This document shows positions 46,974-55,661 of a DNA stretch of 64,000 nucleotides, one piece after another. Source of the DNA: Balneolaceae bacterium (GTDB lineage: Bacteria > Bacteroidota > Rhodothermia > Balneolales > Balneolaceae); assembly GCA_020832285.1 (NCBI GenBank), contig JAFIFB010000023.1, positions 62,001 to 126,000 of the forward strand, in the 5' to 3' direction. The first letter of the stretch is position 1. Every line of letters starts with the position of its first letter. Below the pieces are notes generated by a model, which saw only the letters and a list, made by a program, of their open reading frames with translations, ran no database searches and was not told where the DNA came from. The translations under genes and the position numbers were made by a program.

Positions 46974-47603
46974 TTAAAGAATTGTTGCTACAATTTGTGC
47001 CATCAAAACTACATTCAGGTATTTAGACAAATTCAGCCGAAGATTGTCAAGTGCACGGCTCATGTGAGATTCAACGGTTTTTGTAGAGATTTCCAGCACA
47101 TCTGCAATTTCACTATATGTCAATCCCTCCATCCGGCTCATTTTATATATGATTCGAGTACGCTCTGGTAAATCTTCAATCGCACACTGTGTTACACGAA
47201 TAAACTCTTTTTTATCGATTTCCTGTTCAATCTTCATTGAAGGATTAATAGAAATTTCATCCAAAAATGAGTGCTCTCTCAAATAATTTCTCTTTACCTC
47301 CTCATGACGAAGATAATCCATCGCTTTATACTTGACAGCCCTGAAGAGATATGTTTTTAACGTACCCTCCACCTGCCAGTCTTCTCTTTTTTCCCAAATC
47401 CATAGAAATACATCCTGAACTACATTTTCGGCTTCTGTTGCCGATTTCAGATATTGGAAAGCAAAACGGGTCAGATGATCGTAATATGTAAGAAAAATCA
47501 TTTTAAATGCTTCTTTTTCACCCCGCTGGACGGCTTTAATCCATTTTTTCTCCGACTGATTGTCCGGGCCTAAAAGGTCTGAAGAAGAGTTAGCATGAAC
47601 CAT
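46974..47603 (-). CDS. ECF-type RNA polymerase sigma-70 factor (Bacteroidota FecI-like)
   Basis: 209 residues. Region 2 (about 35-100) includes LTRFAFQYLKSATEAENVVQDVFLWIWEK and KAMDYLRHEE for -10 recognition. Region 4 (about 138-192) has the helix-turn-helix LTYSEIADVLEISTKTVESHMSRA for -35 binding. The C-terminus is an unusually hydrophobic tail (YLNVVLMAQIVATIL). It is followed by fecR and STN-susC, the classical trans-envelope cascade. It should direct polymerase to the fecR-susCD promoter when released by FecR. Confidence 0.95.
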   Translation of the reverse strand: MVHANSSSDLLGPDNQSEKKWIKAVQRGEKEAFKMIFLTYYDHLTRFAFQYLKSATEAENVVQDVFLWIWEKREDWQVEGTLKTYLFRAVKYKAMDYLRHEEVKRNYLREHSFLDEISINPSMKIEQEIDKKEFIRVTQCAIEDLPERTRIIYKMSRMEGLTYSEIADVLEISTKTVESHMSRALDNLRLNLSKYLNVVLMAQIVATIL

Positions 47604-47939
47604 TTTATGAAATCAAAAACTTGATCTTACATTATCTTACACATAGTACTATTTATCCTTTTTATTTGCCAGCCAAATCAGAGAAACATCTGGTATTAAT
47701 CATTTTGCAAGAATTTGAAAGTGCCAGGATATTATTTCAGACAACCTGACATTTTTATAATCCGTAAAGCAAATTTTGGTACCTATTGTAGAGATTTGTG
47801 ATAGACATCTAAAAGAATAAAAACAATTGATTCCGACAGATTTATACTTAGTTCCCTTTATTGAACCTTCGGGAGCCTGTATTTAACTGACGATTTCATA
47901 AGGAGTTAAATCGAACTGAAACCGGCAAAACTTTCCGGG
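47604..47939. other. Intergenic region upstream of the sigma gene
   Basis: 336 bp, AT-rich, with no gene and no clear repeat. It should contain the promoter of the sigma gene, but I cannot point to one. Confidence 0.6.
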
Positions 47940-48308
47940 TTATGTTTCAGGTGCCCAGTAATCGCAATATCCGGCTGCAAATACGGGACCTTCAAAGAGC
48001 ACACATCCGCCACAATTCCCTTCTTCTCCCGGCGGAATATACAAACTGCAGTTATCACATCTGAATTCCGGATATGGAGTTTCATCGACATATCCATAAA
48101 CATCCCGTTTATCGATTTCACTTTGGCTTACATTTGATAGATCATCACAACTTCTTCCATAAGCAGCTTGCTCTTGCTCCCCTTCTTTTTGTGTTGAAGA
48201 ATCCTCTTTTCGCCCACATCCTCCGATGAACCCTGCAGCGATGATGACAGTTCCGTACTGAACGATATTTTTCATAAACTTTCGCCGCGAAAACTTGATA
48301 TCATCCAT
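47940..48308 (-). CDS. High-potential iron-sulfur protein (HiPIP), Tat-exported
   Basis: 122 residues with a twin-arginine signal (SRRKFMKN ... GFIGGC). The Cys31 in GGC may also act as a lipobox. The [4Fe-4S] ligands fit C-x2-C-x14-C-x12-C: Cys84, Cys87, Cys102 and Cys115, within RCDNCSLYIPPGEEG, GGCVLFEGPV and GYCDYWAPE. This matches HiPIP spacing. HiPIPs carry single electrons in the periplasm. It is 64 nt downstream of a PVC-type dehydrogenase that has no heme motif, so it may be that enzyme's electron acceptor (inference). Extra Cys54 and Cys99 are unexplained. Confidence 0.88.
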   Translation of the reverse strand: MDDIKFSRRKFMKNIVQYGTVIIAAGFIGGCGRKEDSSTQKEGEQEQAAYGRSCDDLSNVSQSEIDKRDVYGYVDETPYPEFRCDNCSLYIPPGEEGNCGGCVLFEGPVFAAGYCDYWAPET

Positions 48309-48372
48309 TTTTCATTCTTTTTTTATCCAGAATGTTTGTCATAATAATTGATCTGTGACGAACCTTCATTTT

Positions 48373-50610
48373 TTATTTAGAGTCGGAGAAAATTTCTCTC
48401 AAAAGTTCAATTTTCTCGTTGATATTCTCTGCAGATTCCAGTTCATTCACCTTCAAAAGGACTTCTTTCAGACCGGGATTTTCATCCTCATGCCTTTCCA
48501 GCCCATCCGTTAATCCATCCAGTCCACTCATTTGCCAGGCCTCATCGGGACCGAATTCCATTTGAATGGTATCAAGCAGAACATGAATCTCCTCTGACAT
48601 CGCGCGTGATCCAACTGCAAAAGTAAGATCTTCCAACAAAGACCTTTTCCACGAGGACATTTCATCCTGGAAAAAATCCCTGGTATGTAGATTCAGGAAC
48701 AATTCAATGGATGAACCGGATTCAGAGCTTAAGACGGCTGTACGAAACCAGGTATTGTGGCCATACTCCTCCACCACATACGCCAATGTTGATGTAACCT
48801 CATCGCCTGTAAATTCCCCGATGCTCAGAGTCGCCTGAAAAGCAACCTGTATCGATGGATCCGTTACTCCCTCAAGTAATTCGGAAAGGAGTCCGGGGTA
48901 TCGTTCTGCCAACAGCATCCCATGCTCACGAACACCGGGATGCTCATCTTCCATGGCCATTCTGACGATTTCTTCATTCAGAGAATCGAATCCCTCCAAT
49001 ACGTAAAGGGCATGGAGCCTTGTCCTGGGATCTTCATGGTTAGTCAAAAGAGCTGTGATATCAGGAATAACCGAATGATCCTGCCGTTCGATCAATAATC
49101 GCTGGGCTGTGAGCCTCCACCATTGCCCCGGATGTGACAACATCTCCACCCATTGATGCAAACTCATATCCTTCAGGTTTGCCGGGCTGTTTTCATCCAG
49201 ACGTTCATTTTTTGGCACAATCCTGTAAATGCGGCCGTGTTCAAGTCCTTGGGTGAAATCCAGGTCCGGATTCTCTTTCAGGTCTTCGGGAATAGCGATC
49301 GGATGCTCGGTATGCTGCCTGTACATGTCAACAACATACAAATAGCCATCCGGCCCCACTGTAAATGTCGTGGGCCGAAACCACGGATCGGTTGAAGCCA
49401 GGAATTCCCGGTCTTTTTCCGACTCATGACGGCTTGCAATATAGACGGGACTCTCTTCACTTTTTGTTACCACATCCCTGTGCACCAGATTCCCGGCATG
49501 CTCACCTGTAAAAATATTTCCGTAATATTCATCCGGGAAAGACTGGCCGGTGTAAATTGTTCCGCCTGTTGCACCTGTAAATTCACCTTTCACATCCTCT
49601 GTTCTGTCAAGTCCTGCCTCATCATACTGTGCCTGCCGGCGGGCGCTCCGTTCAGCACGCCAGTAGGGAGCGGGGGTCAGCTGAAACATGGTCAGCCCAT
49701 GATCATTGATGTTTTTTATGGCATTTTGCGATCGCCCGTGAGAATGACGCCTGAGATATCTGTCCGGAATCACGGCCTGACGAATATGCGGAACAGCAGC
49801 TGTCATAAACCGGTGGCCCCAATCATTGATCGTACGGCCAACCCTTCCCACACCCGTTGCCCTTTCGAACTCACCGGTATCCATCCGGAACCGAAAATCA
49901 GCTCCGTTTATAGAAACAGGCGGGGCTTCAGGGTCTCTGCCTGAGGTCACCTCGCCGGGGCGGCCGTCATTGGATGCATAGATCCAGTTATCTACACTGT
50001 ACCGAAGGCTTGTTATCTGGGCCTGAACATTGGAAGTGGAAAAACCTGTAAACAGTACTTCGCGGGTGTCTGCTTTCAGGTCACCCGTGGTATCTTTCAG
50101 GTAGAGGATGTCTGGAGCCGAGGTGATAATCAGCCCACCGTCCCAGGGAAGAATACTTGTCCCCTCCCTGATTCCTTCTGCAAATACTGCTGAACTGTCT
50201 ATCCTGCCATCACCAGTGGAATCGATAAGACGCCGGATACGGCCGCCGGATTCTAAAACATCCGGATGGTACGGGTACTGGCTCACTTCACCCACCACAT
50301 CTTCATCACTTAAATCCCTGTCTTTAAACGGGTAATCGGACATCTCCATCACATAAATATTCCCATTTTCGTCAAACACCATCTCTACCGGATCGACCAC
50401 ATGGGGTTCAGATGCAAATATTTCTATCTCAAAATCTTCATGCAGGTGAAAAGACTGAAGGGCCTCTTCTACGGTGAGTGGATCCGGATAACGGTTTTCG
50501 GAACAAGAGAACATCATTATTAGAGAGATGCACCCTGTAATGAGGAGGAGTCCGGCTGATGGAAACCCGCCAGATCGTGTTGTCACAACAATGAATTTCA
50601 GGTTCTTCAA
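48373..50610 (-). CDS. PVC-type membrane-bound dehydrogenase-like lipoprotein with HEAT-like repeats
   Basis: 745 residues; lipobox MFSC. The N-terminal about 440 residues match the PVC-type dehydrogenase propeller (VDPVEMVFDENGNIYVMEMSDYP, GGRIRRLIDSTGDGRIDSS, INDWGHRFMTAAVPHIRQ, FRPTTFTVGPDGYLYVVDMYRQ, HGRIYRIVP). The C-terminal part consists of helical HEAT-like repeats (TRLHALYVLEGFDSL, PGVREHGMLLAERYPG). Many relatives carry a C-terminal CxxCH heme domain; none is present here. A HiPIP gene follows at once. It probably oxidises a sugar or alcohol outside the cytoplasm. Catalytic details of this family are little studied. Confidence 0.82.
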   Translation of the reverse strand: MKNLKFIVVTTRSGGFPSAGLLLITGCISLIMMFSCSENRYPDPLTVEEALQSFHLHEDFEIEIFASEPHVVDPVEMVFDENGNIYVMEMSDYPFKDRDLSDEDVVGEVSQYPYHPDVLESGGRIRRLIDSTGDGRIDSSAVFAEGIREGTSILPWDGGLIITSAPDILYLKDTTGDLKADTREVLFTGFSTSNVQAQITSLRYSVDNWIYASNDGRPGEVTSGRDPEAPPVSINGADFRFRMDTGEFERATGVGRVGRTINDWGHRFMTAAVPHIRQAVIPDRYLRRHSHGRSQNAIKNINDHGLTMFQLTPAPYWRAERSARRQAQYDEAGLDRTEDVKGEFTGATGGTIYTGQSFPDEYYGNIFTGEHAGNLVHRDVVTKSEESPVYIASRHESEKDREFLASTDPWFRPTTFTVGPDGYLYVVDMYRQHTEHPIAIPEDLKENPDLDFTQGLEHGRIYRIVPKNERLDENSPANLKDMSLHQWVEMLSHPGQWWRLTAQRLLIERQDHSVIPDITALLTNHEDPRTRLHALYVLEGFDSLNEEIVRMAMEDEHPGVREHGMLLAERYPGLLSELLEGVTDPSIQVAFQATLSIGEFTGDEVTSTLAYVVEEYGHNTWFRTAVLSSESGSSIELFLNLHTRDFFQDEMSSWKRSLLEDLTFAVGSRAMSEEIHVLLDTIQMEFGPDEAWQMSGLDGLTDGLERHEDENPGLKEVLLKVNELESAENINEKIELLREIFSDSK

Positions 50611-50760
50611 ATACGTAAAATGCTTTGCAGCAGAAATTTTTTTAAAGTATAATCATTTTGAGAAACGAACTTACGATATTCGCGTAAATTAATCTCTCAA
50701 CTTTCGCACATGTTATATATAAAGATTCTTTCCATAAATAAACGATGGTGCCAGATCTGT

Positions 50761-50849
50761 TTTCTCGCTGATTTTCGCAGATGAATTCGCGGTTTTTCGC
50801 TGAAATTCTGCGGGAATCTGCGTCAAACTCAGCGAAACTCTGCGAGAAA
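50761..50849. repeat. Solo palindromic CTGCG array
   Basis: 89 bp bounded by TTTCTCGC and GCGAGAAA. The left half has reversed units (CGCTGA, CGCAGAT, CGCTGAA) and the right half forward units (TCTGCGGGA, TCTGCGTCA, CTCTGCGAGAA). It has the same plan as the arrays at 11034 and 11622 but no GxxExxY gene. It lies in the gap between an amidohydrolase 3' end and the PVC-dehydrogenase 5' end. Confidence 0.8.
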
Positions 50850-50890
50850 CCTTAAGTGCGAAAGATGAGTTAATCAGAATAACTGTTCAG

Positions 50891-51913
50891 CTATAAACCG
50901 AACAGTTTTTTAGAATTTTCATAAAGTAATTTTCTTTCCACATGTTTACTCGCAGATAGTCTGCGAATCGCCTTGATCGTCTGAGCTCCCTGGCAATCCG
51001 GTCCGTGGCCATAAGGATCGGCACAATCGCTGCCATAAAGGAGCTTGTCCTGATGACGTTCCAGGAAACCACGGGCATGATCTTCATCACGAGTCATGGA
51101 ATTCAGGCCGGAACCGGCGGAAAGATCTCCGTACATATTCGGATAATCACTTAAAAGCCGATCGGTTAATCCGCCTCTTGTCACTTTTCCACTTGGAAAC
51201 ATAATACTCTGGTCTTCATGATTCTTGTCAATATTCGCCCACCACGTCTGTGCATGTCCGATAAAATTCACATCCGGATACTTCTCCAGCATTTTGTGGA
51301 AACGCTCAAATCCAAAATTGTATCTCTCATACTGCCAGTGCATCAAGACCGGAACATCGTATTCACCGGCAAGTTCATAAATTTTTTGCATCTCAGGAGA
51401 ATCACAATCCACCCCGAATTTTGATTCTCCGATCATCTGGCCGCCCAGTTTGAGATACTTTTCTATCTCTTCAATGGCCTCAGGAATGTCAGGTACTTCG
51501 TTTGCAGCAAACAGAAACTCATCAGGATACTTTAGAGCAAATTCATAACATGATTCATTGCCACCTGCCTGCACGCCTCCCAGTCCGTTTGAAGCACCGC
51601 CATGAGTGGACGCTGTTTGAACCGACCGGCCGGCAGGAAGGAGAATTGTGGTGGTAATACCCATTGCCCGCTGGTGAGCGAGTAACTCCTCGTAGCTCCG
51701 GCCATGATAATTCGTATGCTGATGAATATCGATTATAGGATCGGCATCTCCTGCTGCAATCTCGTCGGACTGCTGTGTTTCCCCATCCTCTTCCCGACTG
51801 CAGCCGGAAAACAGCGACGAAGCAGTACCCAGAGAGAAAACCGTACCCAGTCCGGCAAGAGTGTTTCGTTTTATAAACTCGCGTCTGGTACAGTTTTTAT
51901 TCTTTTTATTCAT
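50891..51913 (-). CDS. Tat-exported amidohydrolase-2 family metal-dependent hydrolase
   Basis: 340 residues with a twin-arginine signal (CTRREFIKRNTLAGLG) ending near FSGC, possibly a Tat lipoprotein. TIM-barrel metal motifs are present: DIHQHT (His64, His66), VLMHWQYE, NFIGHAQTWW and LLYGSDCADPYG (a late Asp ligand). Family members hydrolyse lactones or decarboxylate aromatic and sugar acids; the exact type cannot be set. It lies 26 nt downstream of an alpha/beta-hydrolase, so the pair is probably co-transcribed. A periplasmic lactonase acting on a dehydrogenase product is one option. Confidence 0.85.
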   Translation of the reverse strand: MNKKNKNCTRREFIKRNTLAGLGTVFSLGTASSLFSGCSREEDGETQQSDEIAAGDADPIIDIHQHTNYHGRSYEELLAHQRAMGITTTILLPAGRSVQTASTHGGASNGLGGVQAGGNESCYEFALKYPDEFLFAANEVPDIPEAIEEIEKYLKLGGQMIGESKFGVDCDSPEMQKIYELAGEYDVPVLMHWQYERYNFGFERFHKMLEKYPDVNFIGHAQTWWANIDKNHEDQSIMFPSGKVTRGGLTDRLLSDYPNMYGDLSAGSGLNSMTRDEDHARGFLERHQDKLLYGSDCADPYGHGPDCQGAQTIKAIRRLSASKHVERKLLYENSKKLFGL

Positions 51914-51939
51914 TCGTTTGGCTGAAATTACAGTACAAA

Positions 51940-53049
51940 TTACTCAATCACATGATTCGATGGTACGTGATTGAACGTTTGATCGATAAATCGGTATGCT
52001 TCTTTTCTGGTCTGAACAGGAAAATCGTGCTCTGCTTCAGGATATCGAACCTGTAAGTTTTCTTCTGCACCTAAAAACCGGTAAGCCTCTGAAGCCAGTG
52101 ACACACCAAGCCTGACGCCTTCCACATCAAAATTACTGTCATTAAGCGGCGAGTTGGAGAAGAACGGTCGCGGAGCAAGGACAGCAATTACCTCATGAAA
52201 ATCAAATGGCAAAAAATCGCCGTCCAGGTTATATTTTTCCCGAATCAGAGGCATGTATCTGTCTTGTGCCCAGGGACCTAAACGACCGCCAAACCTTTCT
52301 TCTGCAACCTCCCCGATATCGTAATAATCCATTTGTGTCCATCCGCAGCTCGACACAATCACCTTTAAACGTGTATCAAAAGCGGCTGCAAACATCGCAT
52401 TGTGTCCGCCAAGTGAATGGCCCAAGACCCCGATACGTTCTGGATCAACATCTTCCCTGGACAGCAAAAGATCCACGCTGCGCATATGATTGAATATTCC
52501 TTTCATCGTACCCGATTCATACCGGTCATTTTGAAAATCATGATCTATCAGATCACCCATACTTGGATAATCAGGTGCTATAACAATGTACCCCCTTTCA
52601 GCTAACTCTTTTGCATGTGCCCTGTTTGGCAGAGGGCTTTCACCATCCACAAGGCGTTTTCCGCCATCCCCTGTCCCGTGCAAAACCAGCATGGCTGGCA
52701 GTTTTCCGGTAACACCTTTACGAAATGGAATATAGAGATAGGCGGGCACCACTTCACCTTCTGCCGCAGTAAAACGGATTGTCAGTCGATTGTAACGATC
52801 TGTTTTTAATGTATCGGTGATTTGCAGGTCAAGTGCCGGAAGGCTTGAACGATCAGGAAGCTTGCCCATAACATCCTCCATACCTTCCAGGATTTGCCAG
52901 CGTTTTTGTTCCCAATCTGCTATGTTAGTCACTGTACGAATCTCTCCTGATGCATCTTTGAATTGCATAAGCTCAGGAGGATCAGTTAAAAATCCGAAAC
53001 CTGTAATGGTTATAAGAAGAGGTAAGAAATAACAGAATATATTATGCAT
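51940..53049 (-). CDS. Secreted alpha/beta-hydrolase (dienelactone hydrolase / acetyl-xylan-esterase-like)
   Basis: 369 residues with a signal peptide (MHNIFCYFLPLLITITGFGF). The nucleophile elbow is GHSLGG with Ser212. The strand before the oxyanion hole is AMLVLHGTGDGG, and a late His lies in EAEHDFPVQ. An N-terminal beta-rich cap (about 60-110) precedes the core, as in family members that de-esterify carbohydrates. It should hydrolyse an ester or lactone in the periplasm. It is followed by the amidohydrolase. No acetyl-xylan or other polysaccharide enzyme is nearby, so the substrate is open. Confidence 0.85.
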   Translation of the reverse strand: MHNIFCYFLPLLITITGFGFLTDPPELMQFKDASGEIRTVTNIADWEQKRWQILEGMEDVMGKLPDRSSLPALDLQITDTLKTDRYNRLTIRFTAAEGEVVPAYLYIPFRKGVTGKLPAMLVLHGTGDGGKRLVDGESPLPNRAHAKELAERGYIVIAPDYPSMGDLIDHDFQNDRYESGTMKGIFNHMRSVDLLLSREDVDPERIGVLGHSLGGHNAMFAAAFDTRLKVIVSSCGWTQMDYYDIGEVAEERFGGRLGPWAQDRYMPLIREKYNLDGDFLPFDFHEVIAVLAPRPFFSNSPLNDSNFDVEGVRLGVSLASEAYRFLGAEENLQVRYPEAEHDFPVQTRKEAYRFIDQTFNHVPSNHVIE

Positions 53050-53349
53050 AAGGGAATTGCATTCTATAAAAGCAAATCATAACCGGGGACATAAGCGCTA
53101 ACTTTAACTAAATATGACCGAACTATTTCAAACTCTTCCCTCCTTTACGAAGGAGGGGTTGGGGGTGGTTGGATAGGGTTTTAGTCTTACAACATACTGT
53201 TAAATATGCATATGATCTACAAACCATTCCTAAATCCACTCTCCCGAAGTCTTGGTTCAAATGAGAATTACAATGGGAAAGAATTTAGCAAGACAAAAAT
53301 AACGATTTATAATCAAACTCAGGTTATAAAAACACTTGCCTGTTGAACT
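53050..53349. other. Intergenic region with hairpin repeat
   Basis: 300 bp without a gene. CCCTCCTT-TACG-AAGGAGGG at 53138-53157 is an 8-bp hairpin with a TACG loop, followed by GGTTGGGGGTGG. A 24-nt repeat lies at 53302-53325. Confidence 0.6.
53302..53325. repeat. 24-nt repeat beside a gene 3' end, copy 2
   Basis: 22 of 24 positions match 35127-35150. It ends 24 bp before the stop codon of the Gfo/Idh/MocA gene at 53350. Confidence 0.55.
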
Positions 53350-54666
53350 CTACACAATCCCGCTTTTACTGCCAGGAACCGGAATCGGATAGTTCCCATC
53401 CTGATTTGGCTGCACCGGTGCATCAGAATCCCAGGTCAGGTTTTCAGGAACCAGTACCACTTCAGAATTCAATGCTTCATCCCACTCAATCAGGTGGCCG
53501 GAATGAACCGCCATTCGCCCCATGATGTCAGTCATCGTACTGTTCGCTCCCCACTCTGTATCATTATGGGGAATATCTTCCCGGACTGATCTAAAGAAAA
53601 CATCCATGGCTAACTGAAATGCACTTGGGTCATCCTCATCCTCGTAACTCCAGACAGTTTCTCCATCGTAATTCTTTATCTCAGAAATTCTGCTTGTAGC
53701 CGGATGGGATGCAACCCCTTCGGAGCCATGAAAATAGAAACCCCGGTTATTCCACCCTCCCGGCACGTGACGGGTTGCACTATGCAGCCGCATGCCGTCA
53801 GCATATTCAAACTCAATGTAAAAATTATCAAAAACGTCGCCACGGTCCGACCCGCTGAATACAGAACGTCCGCCACTTCCAAATGCCCGAATCGGGTGGG
53901 CATCTTTGGCCCAGTTGATTACATCAGTATAATGGATGGTTAATGCTGCGGGTGAGCCTCCCCATAACCAGCAAAAATGACGCCAGTTGCGCAATTGGAA
54001 CTCCAGTTCTGTTTGATTTTCTTCGCGGGGGATCAGCGTAATATCTGGTATTAAATAGTGAACCCGTGCGGAGGTCATGGTACCGATTGTTCCATTTTTC
54101 ACCTGTTCAACCAGCTTATTTTGCCGGTATCCGTAACGGTTCTGTAAACCAACGACCACTTTCAAACCTTTTTCATCCGCTATTTTTCCGGCTGCAAGAA
54201 TTTTTCGCACACCCGGTGCATCGCAAGCCAGCGGTTTTTCCATAAATACGTGTTTACCTGCATCCACGGCTGCCTCAAAATGAAAAGGCCTGAATGCCGG
54301 AGGGGAAGCCAATATGACTACATCCGCTAATTCAATCGCTTGTTTGTAGCTGTCCAGCCCCACAAACTTATGTTCTTCCGGTACGTTAATATGGTCTTTT
54401 AAATCAGGAGCCTGTATTAAACTATCGTAGCTTTGATCAATTTTATCCCGAAAGACATCCGTCATCGCAACCAGTTCTACCGGCCCTTCGGTACGGATCG
54501 CCATTCGAACGGCTCCCGCTCCCCTGGCACCACTGCCGATCAATGCCAATTTGAGTCTGTCGCTTCCTGCTACATGTGCACTGCTTCGCACAGAAAGAGG
54601 ATGTAAAAGTGTGCCGCCAACAACCGCAGCAGAATGACTTATAAATTTACGCCTGGAAATGTCCAT
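53350..54666 (-). CDS. Tat-exported Gfo/Idh/MocA family oxidoreductase
   Basis: 438 residues with a twin-arginine signal (SRRKFISHSAAVVGG). The Rossmann segment is ALIGSGARGAGAVRMAI, the EKP motif is in FMEKPLACDAPGVRK, and GLQNRYGYRQNK and IHYTDVINWAKDAHP are C-terminal domain features. It differs from the paralogue at 16339-17760 in motifs and length, so it is not a recent duplicate. It probably oxidises a sugar or polyol in the periplasm with bound NAD(P). It lies 300 nt upstream of the alpha/beta-hydrolase gene, so joint transcription is uncertain. Confidence 0.9.
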   Translation of the reverse strand: MDISRRKFISHSAAVVGGTLLHPLSVRSSAHVAGSDRLKLALIGSGARGAGAVRMAIRTEGPVELVAMTDVFRDKIDQSYDSLIQAPDLKDHINVPEEHKFVGLDSYKQAIELADVVILASPPAFRPFHFEAAVDAGKHVFMEKPLACDAPGVRKILAAGKIADEKGLKVVVGLQNRYGYRQNKLVEQVKNGTIGTMTSARVHYLIPDITLIPREENQTELEFQLRNWRHFCWLWGGSPAALTIHYTDVINWAKDAHPIRAFGSGGRSVFSGSDRGDVFDNFYIEFEYADGMRLHSATRHVPGGWNNRGFYFHGSEGVASHPATSRISEIKNYDGETVWSYEDEDDPSAFQLAMDVFFRSVREDIPHNDTEWGANSTMTDIMGRMAVHSGHLIEWDEALNSEVVLVPENLTWDSDAPVQPNQDGNYPIPVPGSKSGIV

Positions 54667-55007
54667 ATTGCCTTATTCGTTTTTAGATATTGGGTTTTGA
54701 CAATTTATCTTCTTGAAACGAAATATTCAAAACTATCTCGGCAAAGACATTGCCTCATATTTTAATCATACCTCAAACGTGATATTTTGTTCTTTTGCCC
54801 AACACCGCCCAAGAATTAGAGGAACAAGCAGATTGCTGGAACCATAATCAATATCTCATTTTTCGTAAAACTTAAAAAATCGACCTCAATGGCTTGTAAA
54901 CAACGATTTGTAGTGCTACATCGCCATTTTTCGGAACTTGAGATATAGCAGCCCGGTGATTCCGCATAGCGATCCCTAGTGTCCTGTCAACTGTAAAAGT
55001 GTGAGAG

Positions 55008-55084
55008 AGTCATCAGACGAGTCGATCCGGGATCATCCCAATCATCTACATTGGTATATTTTTTGAAAAACTCGTCAGATGACT
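55008..55084. repeat. 15-bp inverted repeat with 47-bp spacer
   Basis: AGTCATCAGACGAGT and ACTCGTCAGATGACT pair with one mismatch. The left arm follows TGTCCTGTCAACTG, which could be an old insertion-sequence end, but no transposase is present. Confidence 0.45.
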
Positions 55085-55355
55085 TAACCCGACGTTTTAT
55101 CTTTGACATAACAGTAGGGGTCAGCGTTGTGAACCATTGCTCTCGTACCACCTACTTGGTTGACAAGTTTCATTGAGAATAGGGTTCAATTTTATCCCGG
55201 GGCGTCGTTCGCCCCGATGGTCGGGACCGGAAAAGCACCAGCTTTGCTCACTATGCCACGACCTGCTCTTCGAAGTTTTCCTGACCCTCGAAGCTTCAAT
55301 ACAGTGAATAACGTAGTAGAGCGAGCAACTATTTCAAAGGTGACAGGCTCTATAA

Positions 55356-55426
55356 TCCCCTCTTCGAGAGGGGAAAGGCGTAAACGAAACGGCGAAGCCG
55401 GGTGAGTTTAGCGAGGGGTGTATTCC
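55356..55426 (+). repeat. About 70-bp interspersed repeat, copy 1
   Basis: It starts with the hairpin TCCCCTCT-TCG-AGAGGGGA and ends CGAGGGGTGTATTC. It aligns along its length with the reverse complement of 58752-58822. Confidence 0.65.
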
Positions 55427-55661
55427 GTGGCATTGTTTGTGAACCGTAGCCGTTTCAGGTTCCTTGCCCACGCAAAAACAAATATCGTTGATTAAAGTCC
55501 AAATACACACTATATGTAAAACTTTCACTGGCAGTGTAAATAGTCGGGTAGATTTGTCGAGCTATAGGTTCTCCCCTCCTAATGAAGAACCTGCCCCGAC
55601 CATTCGTTGACATGATATTAGAGAACTTACCAGTGTTTTAATCCGATTATTTCAAAATCCA

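Larger units (their letters stand above)
54667..55661. other. About 1 kb of gene-free repeat DNA
   Basis: No frame looks like protein. It holds an imperfect inverted repeat around ATATCTCA...TGAGATATA (about 54852-54958), the 15-mer CCGCATAGCGATCCC at 54962 shared with 25974, a 15-bp inverted repeat with one mismatch (55008-55022 and 55070-55084), the 13-mer CCGGAAAAGCACC (near 55228, also near 26001), and a roughly 70-bp repeat at 55356. It may be the decayed remains of mobile elements. Confidence 0.65.
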
